Of a DNA stretch of 64,000 nt, positions 1 through 10,334 are shown piece by piece; the first letter of the stretch is position 1; each line of letters begins with the position of its first letter. The position numbers were made by a program, and so were the translations under genes. Below the pieces are notes generated by a model. That model was not told where the DNA came from. It worked only from the letters and a program-made list of their open reading frames with translations, and did not search any database. Origin of the DNA: Syncephalis fuscata (Eukaryota > Zoopagomycota > Zoopagomycetes > Zoopagales > Piptocephalidaceae); NCBI GenBank assembly GCA_025786725.1, contig JAHLTZ010000004.1, forward strand, positions 62,001 to 126,000. Direction: 5' to 3'.

Positions 1-1
1 A

Positions 2-2027
2 TCGGATGAGTCGCAAGATCCACAAGTACAGCTTATTATTGCATTGGCCGGTCTTAAACACGTCCGTGATGTTTTGTGTGGTACTGCGCCAGAATTTGAT
101 TCAACTGTTCTTGACAATCTCGAAGATGATTGGGTTGATTTAATGGAAGAAAAAGAGACAGCGAAGACTGAACGCTTATCAATGGACAATGGTCAGTCGG
201 GAAACGTTCAGGAATCCGTAGGCGAGGATGGTGGTGATATGTTGTCGTTATCATTATCTTCCACCACACAGACAAATGTCGATACGCTGGTAGGTTCGGC
301 TGAAACGTCTACGGATTCCAAATCCCCTCCCAATATCAGTCAAGAGCCGAAAGAAGCAGCGCAAACAACCAAACCAGCTAAGGAAAAGCCAGCATCTTCA
401 AAAGAAACAAATAAAAAGAAGAGTATTGATTTACAGAAAGAAAATGCGCCAACTGGAAAGCGTACAGGTAAATCTACGGCTATAACATCACCCGTACGAT
501 CTCCGAGTATTTAGCGTTGAGGAGATTATTGCTGAAACAGCACCTGTACCATCGGAGCAAAGTAAACATGAACAATCATTGGCTAGTGATGCAAAGAAGA
601 CAAATCCAGTAGCACCAACTTCGCCATCAGCATCAGCCGATAAAATAACCTCTGCCAATGAGCGAATTAAGCGTGTATTACAACGAACACCTACTAAGCC
701 TAAGCCCAAGATGTCGTCTAATCCTCGTGCCACTGTTGCATTAGGTGAACAAGTGTCGGTTGATCCATTAGGAGCACTAATGGGTGAGCCCAGTCCTATT
801 TTACCGTCTTCTATGCGTAAAAGTCCTTCTGTTCATAGTGCACGTTCGGCAAAAAGTACAGCAAGCACAAAAAGTAAACGATTAACGGCAGATCAATTAG
901 CACAAATGGCAGATTTGGATGATTCAACAAATACGGCCACCACAAGTAAAAAGACAGGTTCTGCATCAACTACTGCATCTGTAAAAACTGTTGTTAACAA
1001 AACAGCGACCACAGCCATAACTAGTACTAATACTGTTGCTACAAAATCGCCAACATCTTCAACTAAAGAACCAAAACGCAGTGTGCCACCTGTGACATTA
1101 CCACCGGAATCGACTGATCCATTAAATACAGTGCAAGTATCGCGTAAATCAACAGGACCAAAATTAGATCCAAAGTTGGCTAAAGTAATAAAGCGAACGC
1201 CCAAATATCGCTCAACAGATGCCATTATGAAGGAAATGGCTCGTTGGGAGAAAAATGCGCAAGGAGAAAGCAGTGAAGAGGAAGAGGATGAAGATACACG
1301 TCCTATTGGTCATATGGGTATTGATACAAGACATATAGATCCATCGCGTATCGGTCGTCCATTAGTAGAGACAGAGGATAATTCTGACACTTCATCATTT
1401 GCACTGGCTGCAGATATAGGTGCTGGTGCATGGAACGAAGAGTTCCATCATGGAGTGAAGATGGTAGGTCCGCCATTGCCACCAACAGACTTGGCGCCGG
1501 AAATATCTGCCGGTGAATGGGCAAATCATACACCGGAACCAGAAGTATCCACAGCTACCATGGCAGCTATTGATATACCAGACTTTGCTGCTGATGCACT
1601 TGGATGGTCGGCCGCAGAAGATGAAGACGAAGAAGAGGAGCAAGAGGAGAGAAATACGTTTTCAATTGGTACGAATGAGCGACGTACAAGTGAAGCGTCG
1701 CAATCATTTAGTTCACGCGCATTGGAGGAGGATTATGTATTTGCCTCGGCAGCATCTACTGCTTCTTTACACTCGATCACCTCTATTCCTGCTACCATAT
1801 CACCGACTACCGATACATTTTCTCCAGTAGAAAACAACGATTTAAACGGGTTTTCTATGCCCGAAACAATCGGTGGTGCGGCACCATGGCACACTAGTGA
1901 TATGAATCATTCTAATGCATTTGCTACTCAAGTGCACCAAGAAGAGGAGGAGACAACAACACATGCGCCGCCTTCCTCGTATCATATAACAAATAACATG
2001 GAGAGCGAATGGAATCCATGGTCATAA
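2..2027 (+). CDS. TBC1D5-like Rab GTPase-activating protein, 3' part
   Basis: The gene enters from the left edge, so the catalytic TBC domain lies outside the window. The first visible segment (about nt 20-100) reads ...LIIALAGLKHVRDVLCG..., followed by an acidic stretch. This resembles the conserved segment after the TBC domain of TBC1D5, a Rab7 GAP that binds retromer on endosomes. The remainder (to nt 2027) is Ser/Thr/Pro-rich disordered tail with acidic patches and a DPLGALMG motif near nt 760, also reminiscent of TBC1D5 tails, ending in EWNPWS. The frame changes at nt 509-514: one surplus T in the TTT run creates a TAG, and removing it joins the two halves (1-514 and 513-2027) without any other stop. 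I tested a 47-bp GT-AG intron (468-514), but its phase does not restore the frame. Family assignment is moderate; fungal gene status is secure. Confidence 0.6.
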
Positions 2028-2195
2028 TAAAGTGAAATCGTTTAATTAATATAAATAAATATCAATTGCTTGATTTATTGATATGAATAAATATTTGACA
2101 ATTATTTTTACTAATGTTTAATTCTAACTGACATGGATAGTATCTAATAAATTTCTTTTATTGTATGAATAAGTAGCGAATAAAAATGCGAATAA

Positions 2196-3549
2196 CTAAA
2201 TAAGTCTATGGTTTTTGTTTATAAATCTACTTTTTAATGGACCTGGATAATGTATATCTAGATATTCTTCTGGTGTAGGACGATCTTCAAATCGAGGGGC
2301 GAGCAAAGTCTTGATCATACTAATCAGCGGTTCGAGTGCAGTTTTAGTAGTCGGATCGGCGTCAATATCAAATAATAAAGGGTCAAGTCCTTTTTGACGG
2401 ACATTGGTAATCTTTAATTTTAGGATAGAACGTGAGACTCCTTCAAATAGACCACGGCCAAATAGCACACGATAGAAGCTGGCACCAATAGCCCAGGTAT
2501 CCTTTTTGCGTGGATCGAATGGCAAGTTTGGCACATAGACTTCAGGAGCCATGTAAAGTGGTGTACCGCTAATGGTATTTAGTACCAGTGCCACTTTATT
2601 TTTCTTTATGTATTCGAGTGGCGTGGTCACATCAAAGTCTATAAGTTTAGCCCGTGGATACTTGACATAAGTTGTATTGATGGCGATATCTATAATTAAA
2701 ATAGAATACATGTTATCTATCAGTATATAATAACAACACCAATGGTTTAGTCAACTTACTTTCAGGTTTAATGTCGTTATGAACAAGTCTCGCTCGATGT
2801 AAATAAGCAGCCCCTAATTAATTGTAATCATTGGTTATCAACTTGGTTGATGATTAACTATTAAAAATACAATACACTCACCTCGTAGAATTTGTGTGAA
2901 TATCTTGGTAATACTTTAGCTTTTGTTGCTAAATCCATATCTTGCGTATAGGTCATTAGATTCTCATCTCCACCGTTGGATAGTACAAAGCAATAATTGT
3001 TATTGTAGTCAAATTTAAGAAAGCTGCGCACAACAAATTGCCGACCACTTGCTAATGGTCCTTTTAATTTCGTTTCTGCATCATTGAGAATCTATCAAGC
3101 AAGCTATTAGTATGTTGTATTAGCTAATTAACCATTTACTTGCCTTAAATGCATTAGATTCCGTATTAATGGTAAATTTACTTTGTCTATTTGCTCTAGC
3201 ATCGTCCACTTTATAATTGGTACATTTGGTGATGGTTTGTCTAGTCACAGCGTTTTCATCGGTGTAGGTTGATTTGGCAAGATTCATAATTCTATTTTTT
3301 ATAATGACTTGCTCGATTTTAAGACCAGGTTGGCCAAATGCATTTTCTCTATCTAGGCTTTGTGACAAAAACCGTGTAGCCACAATAGTATCTATTAATT
3401 CAGCTATTAGCTTTTATTATATAAATTGACGTATTAATACCTGAATTTGCGACAGATCCTAACGGTGTTGCAGCGGCAAAACATGCTGTTGAAATGACGA
3501 TAAACGCACTAATGCTAAAAATGCCTAAATGTTTTTGACTAAAAATCAT
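2196..3549 (-). CDS. Protein kinase-like protein with N-terminal signal peptide (secreted or lumenal)
   Basis: Five exons: 3549-3441, 3391-3144, 3091-2882, 2813-2760, 2689-2196. Exon 1 encodes a hydrophobic leader (MIFSQKHLGIFSISAFIVIS..., then ACFAAA), a good signal peptide. Kinase motifs follow in order: catalytic loop HNDIKPEN split across the intron 2690-2759; LIDFD in place of DFG; activation-segment end GTPLYMAPE; alpha-F DTWAIG; and a C-lobe RPTPEEYL near the end. The Gly-rich loop and the VAIK Lys are not obvious. The intron 3092-3143 uses a GC-AG donor (GCAAGT). The junction of exons 3 and 4 does not keep frame: one base is missing next to the CCCC run at 2811-2814. With it the protein is about 371 residues. 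HxD, DFx and APE are present, so activity is possible, but HRD-to-HND and DFG-to-DFD are atypical. Substrate unknown. Confidence 0.75.
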
Positions 3550-4119
3550 GATGTTCTAAAGTTATCGAGTAATGGAATGACGATAATGTTTTATGAAAAC
3601 AATGACCATAAGTCTTATTGTTTAAATAGTTTGGTTATTCATTTACCATAGGAAACGAACATTGTATTATTTTGGATAAACTTCCGATCTACCCGATTTC
3701 GGTTATGCGCGGAAGAATAAATAGTAACGTCGCATTGAAAAAATCTAGTTTTTCTTCCTTTTTTGTATTAGATGCAGCAGTTATTTGAATAAATTAAGGT
3801 GCATTTTTTACACATCTATGATGCAAATAGTCAATGCCTCGTGTTATTATTTAATGCTATTCAATATTCAGTATCATGCCATTACACGTGCTCTCAAACA
3901 TCATAGCAAGATAACGGACTGTTATATATGAAGATTTAACTGATTAAGCATGATACTGGTTATATAATATAAACGTGTGTTTGCATATGTATATTAGTGA
4001 CGTTTAAAATTTATTAAATGAAACGTACTGTTAGCCAGTCTTGCTTCATACGCATTACTACATGACAAAATCACGTTTGAGTTTTATAAACTGATTAGGA
4101 CAGGGAAATGGACAAGAAA
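3550..4119. other. Intergenic, no gene seen
   Basis: AT-rich spacer of 570 bp between two minus-strand genes. It must contain the promoter of the signal-peptide kinase and the 3' end of the YcnI-like gene. No ORF with family features and no RNA gene recognised. Confidence 0.6.
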
Positions 4120-4728
4120 TTATAGCAAGTAAGCAGCTGAAGCCAAAAGAGCAACAGCGCTGACGGATACCCATGAAGAGCTGGCCTTAAGGGCAGCACC
4201 TGAGGTGGCGCTAGCACCCTTGGCCAACAATTTCACAGCAGGTGCTGGGTGCTCGCTGTTGGCAGCGGTATCGGTCCAGTTGGTGTTACCACTAACACAG
4301 GTTTGATAGAGCTCGAAAGCGAGCTTATCGCTGTCATTTGGCTTGATGGGTGTTTTGAGGGTCAAGCCGAAATCGAGATAGGCATTATCAGGCAAAGTGT
4401 TGTTGCCAGCTGGATCGGCAGTCCAGGTGACGGTATCAACCGTGCTGTTGACGGTCTTGCCATCGGAAACGAATGGCGTCTCGAGTGCACGTTGCGTAAC
4501 TGACACTTGCCAGCCAGCAATGTAGGCGCCCTTTACGGACGAGGTGTTGGTGGGCAGCTTGATGGTGACCTTGTTAGTGGGAGAGCCATTGCAGCCGTGA
4601 GGAATACGGAAGGCAATTGTCGAGTAAGTGTCGGCATTGATGTTGGCCGGGGTAATAGAAACATGAGCATCGACCAAGACGACGGATGCAACGGCAACAA
4701 TAGCGGCAAGAATAGTAGACTTGAACAT
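4120..4728 (-). CDS. YcnI/DUF1775-domain protein, GPI-anchored cell-surface protein
   Basis: Single exon, 202 residues. I chose the ATG at 4728 because it directly opens a classic signal peptide (MFKSTILAAIVAVASVVLVDA); the in-frame upstream extension adds only a polar leader. The predicted mature N-terminus is His22 of HVSITPANINADTYSTIAFRIPHGC, the hallmark start of YcnI-like domains. In bacterial YcnI the exposed N-terminal His takes part in a one-histidine copper site; a Trp (GWQV, about residue 85) that could complete it is also present. The C-terminus has a Ser/Ala-rich stretch and then a hydrophobic tail (VSAVALLASAAYLL), a typical GPI signal. Several N-x-T/S sites are visible. Role inferred: copper binding or handling at the cell surface. 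The domain is best known in bacteria; transfer is possible but not shown. Codon choice looks like that of the ZIP neighbour (more G+C at third positions). Confidence 0.8.
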   Translation of the reverse strand: MFKSTILAAIVAVASVVLVDAHVSITPANINADTYSTIAFRIPHGCNGSPTNKVTIKLPTNTSSVKGAYIAGWQVSVTQRALETPFVSDGKTVNSTVDTVTWTADPAGNNTLPDNAYLDFGLTLKTPIKPNDSDKLAFELYQTCVSGNTNWTDTAANSEHPAPAVKLLAKGASATSGAALKASSSWVSVSAVALLASAAYLL

Positions 4729-5870
4729 GATAATAGATGAACTGAAAGAAATTTCGATAGTAGGCTTACACGATAAAATTAGCAAGTGGCGCAGATGAGT
4801 TCGATAGAGGAGGAGGAAGAGAATAAGTTTGATTATTTATTGCCCATCCCGGCAGCTGAGACATACAACAACACATCAATGCACATAGTTCGGGAATTGC
4901 TATTGTCTATTCCTGTAAATAAGGCAACTAACCAAAAAAGGAAAATTTCTTTTTATCTCTTTTCTCGCGTCATACTGGCCTATTCCGTCTGCCTGGCCTG
5001 TATCCGAAAGAACATCAGAGGCCCTTTCCTTTTTTCATTCATGGCCATCTCGGCAAACCGGTCGTTACGTTTGACTAAACAGCACTCGTGACCTGTATCG
5101 AAGTCTATAGAAGAAGCTGCCGAAGCTGCAACAAAAGCTAAAAATAGCTTAATGGCAAGTAGGTGTAAGTGTGTGTATGGGTATCTGTTATGCTTATCAT
5201 CGGGGCGGCACAGCGGATCCCAGACTAGCCGAAAAAGGCTAGAGTAGCAACTTTCATTGGCTGCAAATGTTAGAGACCGCATTACCCATTGCCGCTAACT
5301 AGCTGAGTTTTATTTTCTAAAAGTGCGAAAATCCCACGTTAAATAGTCCGTCATCATTTGTCATAATTAGTTAAAGTTGGCAGCTTTACTTGACCACGGC
5401 CAATCCGATTAAGTAGTATGCTTCCGCACTACTTTCCATAGACACGCCCGATAAGTACGGGCACTACTAAGGCCGGAATGGGAGTAACTCGTCGCTTTCA
5501 AGTTAGCGAAGAGGGGTCACATCCCTTGTCTTGGACCAATCACCGGCATAGACATGCTAACCGGAAATGGGTGAAACTTGCACTAATCTAAATTTGTTCT
5601 AGCTTCTTGGCTATCTATTGGATCGGCGTTATGAAACGAATTCATCCACAGACACACCATTACCGCTGAATACTAATGCGTATGCTTCCACCTTTTTCAC
5701 TTTCCCGAAATGCAACCACTATCCGTTCCTTCTTCTTGTCGTCACTTTTCTTTATTTTTGTGCTAACTAAATTCGTCGATCTATCTGCACTGGACCATTA
5801 ATCATTCCTTCTTGTCAGCTGTTTCATCGGATGTAGAACAAAGACTGTCGACATTTTATCGTTAATTTGT
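4729..5870. other. Divergent intergenic/leader region
   Basis: Shared upstream region of the YcnI-like gene (-) and the ZIP transporter (+), slightly more GC-rich than other spacers. ORFs at 4786-5091 and 4980-5282 overlap each other on opposite strands and show no family features. No metal-response element could be named from sequence alone. Confidence 0.5.
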
Positions 5871-6377
5871 GTAAGTAATAATGTGCCAAGAGTTCTACAT
5901 TGGCACTCCACGTTACCCTTGAACTTGTTCGTGCTATCAATGGCCAATGAAGTGATTGTAGTAACATGGCATTTTAACTTAAGGTGGATAAATTATTTTT
6001 ACTGCGATTCTGGCATAAATCGCCGTGCTAATTAAAGAAAACGAGTACCTTCCATTGACATTTCAATCAGTATCGTCATCATCGTTCTTTTCTTCCATAA
6101 GATATTTATAATATCTAAAATTACATATAAAAGCCGACAGCGCATCTGTCTCGACCATTTGCCCCCACTCATTGTCCTCGAAATTATTATCTGTTTTACG
6201 TTTCTGACGCCGTCGAAAGCCAGACATCTGGTTAATTTACGGCTATTGTCCGCAATTATTGTGTAGTAGTTTAGTTTTTTCTACCTTTATTGCGATCGTT
6301 TATGGGCTATTCGTTTGCGCTTTCTATTATCACACTCTAGTATTTTGACATCTTACTGATCTTCTACTTGTTTGTAG
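5871..6377 (+). other. Candidate 5'-UTR intron of the ZIP transporter gene
   Basis: A perfect donor GTAAGT at 5871 and an acceptor in TTGTTTGTAG ending at 6377 bracket 507 bp with no coding potential, 76 bp before the ATG. This is several times longer than the coding introns in the window. Inferred only from splice signals. Confidence 0.4.
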
Positions 6378-6453
6378 AATCACCCATCCGCATTAATACT
6401 ATTATTAGTTTTTGAATATTAATAATACGGCCGTCTTTAAACGACACGTCAAC

Positions 6454-7752
6454 ATGACATCCCGCCGCGTGGCCACCGCCTCCACACAACATCTACTTTT
6501 CTTGGCAGCTAGTTCTGCCCTATTTATCGCCGCCCCTGTCTTTGCCCATGGCGGCATCGACGATGGTGATGGTGATCCTAATGCCCCTCTTGAAAATGCC
6601 CCCGGCAATCCAGATGGCCACGTTTTGGCCCATGGTAACGTCGGTCTAGCATTTGGTCTAACTGCACTGGCTGCCGCTGCCTGTATTCTTGGCTCCACTC
6701 TGCCGTTCCTCGACATCCTTCTGGCTCGTGTATTCGGCATGAAGGACTTTGACTTTACACGTAGCAAGCCTTTCTTGGCCTCTTCCATTTCTTTTGCCGC
6801 CGGTGTTCTGCTCTATCTTTCTTTGGGCGATCTATTTCCAGAAGCTATTGGCAATTGGGCCTCAAGCTTTAAGCCCAAGACAACGCAACGCAAAGCCGCC
6901 GGCATTATTGCTGTTGCTATTTTGACCGGTACTGTTTTGCTTATCTTTTTGTCAAAACGTTTGGCCCGCCATTGGCGCGCTACTCGTAATAATCCAGAGG
7001 AAGCAGCCAATAGCAATGCTGATCTTAACCGTATTGGCGGCTGCCGCTGCTGTGGCTCCAAAGACTGCTTCTGCGATGTTACCGTAGCTGGTAATATTCC
7101 ATTGCCTAATGGCGAGTGTGCTTGTTTGAAGACACCTGTTGCCAAGAAGGCCGATTCGGACACCTGCTGTGAAGTTCCATCCACCGAAATGACTGAACGT
7201 GACCTTGAATCTAATGAACACCGATCTGGAGCTCCACAAGTCGTGCACGACCCCCACTTTGGTGAAGTCCGTCGTCCAGTTAACTCGACCGAATTCCGTC
7301 GTCTTGGTCTGCAGATCGCCGGTGCTCTTCTTGTTCATAATTTTCCCGAAGGTTTGGCTACATTTGCCACTACACTAGCCTCAGCACGTATCGGTACTAT
7401 GTTCGGCATTGCACTTGCTCTACACAAGATTCCAGAGGGTGTCATGATCTCTTTGCCCATCTACGTTGCAACCGGCTCAAGATGGAAGGGCTTTTTGGTA
7501 TCTGCCGTTATCGGTACTATCTCTCAGTTCCTAGGTGCCCTTCTTGGCTACCTGCTTTTTGTGACTTACTGGAACTCGGCCATTTCCGGATCTATTTTCG
7601 CTATTGTTACCGGTGTGCTGCTCTACACCGTTATTGGTAATATGCTTCCACTTGCACGTTCATTTGACACTGAAGACCGCTATGTGACCATCTGGGTCTT
7701 TATTGGCATTATCTTCTTTGCCACTGTTGCCAGTTTGTTTAGCTTTGCTTAA
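6454..7752 (+). CDS. ZIP-family zinc/metal ion transporter
   Basis: Single exon, 432 residues from the ATG at 6454 (context acATGa; the frame is open further upstream but that lies in leader). A signal-like hydrophobic segment ends in AHGG. There are three N-terminal membrane segments, a long cytosolic loop, and then the ZIP core. TM4 holds HNFPEGLATFA (about residue 295) and TM5 holds HKIPEGVMIS (about 322), the paired metal-coordinating motifs of ZIP permeases. Usual ZIP loops are His-rich; this one (residues about 195-240) is Cys-rich instead, with CRCCGSKDCFCD, CACLK and TCCE clusters, which suggests metal sensing or delivery. Overall architecture resembles fungal Zrt3-type intracellular ZIPs that move zinc out of the vacuole to the cytosol; the exact membrane is inference. 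Intact, no frame problems. Confidence 0.9.
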   Translation: MTSRRVATASTQHLLFLAASSALFIAAPVFAHGGIDDGDGDPNAPLENAPGNPDGHVLAHGNVGLAFGLTALAAAACILGSTLPFLDILLARVFGMKDFDFTRSKPFLASSISFAAGVLLYLSLGDLFPEAIGNWASSFKPKTTQRKAAGIIAVAILTGTVLLIFLSKRLARHWRATRNNPEEAANSNADLNRIGGCRCCGSKDCFCDVTVAGNIPLPNGECACLKTPVAKKADSDTCCEVPSTEMTERDLESNEHRSGAPQVVHDPHFGEVRRPVNSTEFRRLGLQIAGALLVHNFPEGLATFATTLASARIGTMFGIALALHKIPEGVMISLPIYVATGSRWKGFLVSAVIGTISQFLGALLGYLLFVTYWNSAISGSIFAIVTGVLLYTVIGNMLPLARSFDTEDRYVTIWVFIGIIFFATVASLFSFA

Positions 7753-8199
7753 GCAAGCCGCCATTAGTACTTGACAATCTATCATTTACCACTTTTGTGA
7801 AAATAAAGCATAATATCGTATGTATCGACGAAAACTTGGTGTCATTTTTTTATTTAGAATATACAGTTATTTTATTATTGTTATTATTAACATTTTGTTT
7901 AATACTTGCATTATATCCATAAACAGCATTGCTTTGTTTTAAATTTTAAATTTAGCATTAATAATACCTATGCCGTTATTGACAAAATACTGGCCCTTGA
8001 TGTGTACTAACATTTATTTTAACATTCAAATACAATGTATTGACTGGCTAATATAGTTTCGACACTAAATTTATTCTTTATTGGCCGCCAACTATTACAG
8101 TTTAATAAACTGAATAACTTGTATTACATTAAGTATAATGAAATTGAATTAAAAACGATTATTCTTTTGTTGAATTAGGTAGATAGTTATTAAAACATT
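7753..8199. other. Convergent 3' spacer with a diverged duplicate elsewhere
   Basis: AT-rich 3' region between the ZIP gene (+) and the protease gene (-). The part at about 8010-8175 is recognisably related to 17405-17535 in the same orientation, sharing for example the stretch GATTGAATTAAAAACGATT with one mismatch. No coding potential. Confidence 0.55.
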
Positions 8200-9120
8200 T
8201 TATTTAGCTTCAAGCCTTTTCGGCAGTGGTGCCGTAAACTGACCAACAGGCATTCCAGTGGTTTTAGCAATCCATGATATAAAGTAATCTATACGAGCAT
8301 AAAATTCTACGTTTCCCTCTGCACCACAGATACTTGGATCATGGTTTAGCATATCCCTGGTAAAACTAGTGACACCGGCTTGTAACCATGCCACAGCGGC
8401 CCTTTTACCGACGGCACCGTTAGAGCCTGTGACCCTAGCCAACAAAGGACTGCCAGAGTCCCCACGGCAGGGAGTTTTTCCACGTACGTATGCAGTACAT
8501 AGTAATTGATCAAGGTGCTGTAAATAATTTTCACTAGCTTTAGCACAAAATTCTGGACTTCCATTACAAAGTTCAACTCGTTTTAGTTTTGTTACCAATT
8601 TTTGCGTTAAATCTTTGCCTCATCCAGCAATTGTAAACATCTGATTTACTGATAATTTGGATTCATTCTTAATAAGCTTGACAGGCTGAATTGTATGGGT
8701 AAACTTGAGTGGACGACTTAGTTCTAACAAACCAATGCCATATCTAACCATGGTTCTAGTATATTTGGGATGTGCATAAACATTCTTCGGAGCAATTGAA
8801 TTACGATTTACATCAGAGTTCAGCCCAATGTTGATAGCATATTTTGATGGATCTCTTATAGCCGTTATTCCTGTTTTCTCATGCTCATCACCATCGACTA
8901 CACAATGGGCGGCCGTTAAGATCCAACGGTCGCCGATAATGGAACCTGAACACACATTATCTTGATTGTATAGAAGACGGACGACAAACGAAAGTTCGGC
9001 AACTGTAGTGCTGTCACCTCCAGCAATTTGCATCACTGGATTGAATGGGGTGGCTTTTGCCATGTGCAATGTAGCGATTACAATGGCGGTCAATGTTGTA
9101 ATTAAGTTCGGCTTAACCAT
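8200..9120 (-). pseudogene. Trypsin-like (S1) serine protease, decayed
   Basis: One uninterrupted frame of 306 codons except for a single in-frame TGA (codon 167, nt 8620-8622). N-terminus: signal peptide, short propeptide, and IAGG as the activation site (usually IVGG). The catalytic His is present in LTAAHC (H72), and the Ser in CRGDSGSP (S222). The catalytic Asp is lost: where S1 proteases have xDIxLL this gene reads YGIGLL, with GGC at codon 128. The TGA sits exactly where the conserved GWG motif should be (IAG-stop-G), so TGG has become TGA. Two independent defects at universally conserved sites make this a pseudogene or at best a non-catalytic relic. The frame downstream is still open to the normal C-terminus, so the decay is recent. 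Secreted S1 proteases are typical of some fungal parasites and insect associates. Confidence 0.8.
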
Positions 9121-9666
9121 TGTTGCGGATATTTGTAGTGCTGATACACAAAACTACTTCAAGATTTTATTAAAAAATATTAAAATGTTGATATTATAGT
9201 TGATGCACGCAATGCTTTGAATTGTAAATGACTGCCGTATTCTGGGAAATAAGGTGTCATTTAAATAGTGAATTAAACAATTAGGCTTTTTTGAACTACA
9301 CTACTGGCCTGTGCTTTTTGTTTTTAAAACCACAAACGAAGCCAAAATCATATGTCATGCCATCATAAACATTTGGTTTATTGCACTAAAAATATTTTAT
9401 TTGTTCAAGCTAATAATTAATCAATATTGCTAATGAGCTATATTTTTGGTATACGCTACAATATTTTAAAAGTAAAAGTAAAAATAACAATAATAAGTTT
9501 TCATTATTCTTTGTAGGCTGCTGCTTATTGTTTAAACTTTATTGCACAATACTATTACTTATAGTAACAAAGATCTAGTCTTTGTGGATTAATCTATATT
9601 TACGAGGCAGTAGACTATGCTACACACAAGATACAATGCAACAATATAGCACAATATTTAATATTT
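9121..9666. other. Intergenic upstream of protease relic, ends at retroelement
   Basis: AT-rich spacer containing the former promoter of the protease gene. It ends at the target-site duplication ATAT (9667-9670). No gene seen. Confidence 0.5.
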
Positions 9667-9670
9667 ATAT

Positions 9671-10334
9671 TGTTACTATTCCACTAAGAGTAGAATAATA
9701 AACGGATTACTAATATTATGCTTGGTCTTGAGTGACCTATAATGTTAGTAATTAGTGTTATATAAGACTTACTTAATTGTTTTTATTAATAAAGATTATC
9801 AACCTTTAATTAATAATTTCTACAGAAGTAGAATAAATGACTAGAATATTGTTAGCTCAGATAAAAAGATCAGTTCAGTCTAGCAATCACTGCAAGACTG
9901 AAATGATCAAAAGGTTCAAAATTCAAATAAAATAAAAAAGAATTTAAACCAAGATAAGATAATGTTTATTAAGATTAAAAATATGGTTGCCATTTTATAG
10001 CAAATGGTCTTGGATATTAGGAAGGAAGAACTTGAACGGCTTGTCTGTTCAATTTCTTCTTCCGGCAATATGGGGCTAGTTTTACTGTAATAAGTAATAT
10101 GGAGCCGTGAATTGCAAGTATTTATAGGCGCTGTGTTTCTTGCCAAGAGTTAGAAACGATTGTAGTGTTGGGATCGTCGTGTCTTAACCGAAAGAATGGC
10201 CATCTTTTACTAGGACCCTGACTATTACCAGAAATGGGAATAGTCACGTGATGAAGTTATTGCTAATTAAGTTTTCTACCAAATATGGTAAATAACGCAA
10301 CTTACACCACAATTATACTGGTGAAATAGTAACA
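9671..10334 (-). repeat. 3' LTR (left copy)
   Basis: 664 bp, matched end to end by 16244-16907 with no difference found by eye. On the minus strand it carries a TATA-like TATAAATA at 10126-10119 and AATAAA-type polyadenylation hexamers. The integrase ORF runs 22 bp into this LTR. Confidence 0.95.

Noticed and set aside
468-514. 47-bp GT-AG intron in the TBC1D5-like gene
   Set aside because: Splice signals are acceptable, but the phase leads to the wrong frame; a surplus T at 510-512 fits.
8620-8622. TGA read as Trp (altered genetic code)
   Set aside because: It sits at a Trp position of the protease, but no other gene here has in-frame TGA, and TGA serves as a normal stop in RIB7. The lost catalytic Asp also argues for decay.
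9916-10146. 76-codon frame inside each LTR (also 16489-16719)
   Set aside because: Identical only because the LTRs are identical. It is hydrophobic and AT-driven, with no domain, and it overlaps the LTR promoter/terminator region.
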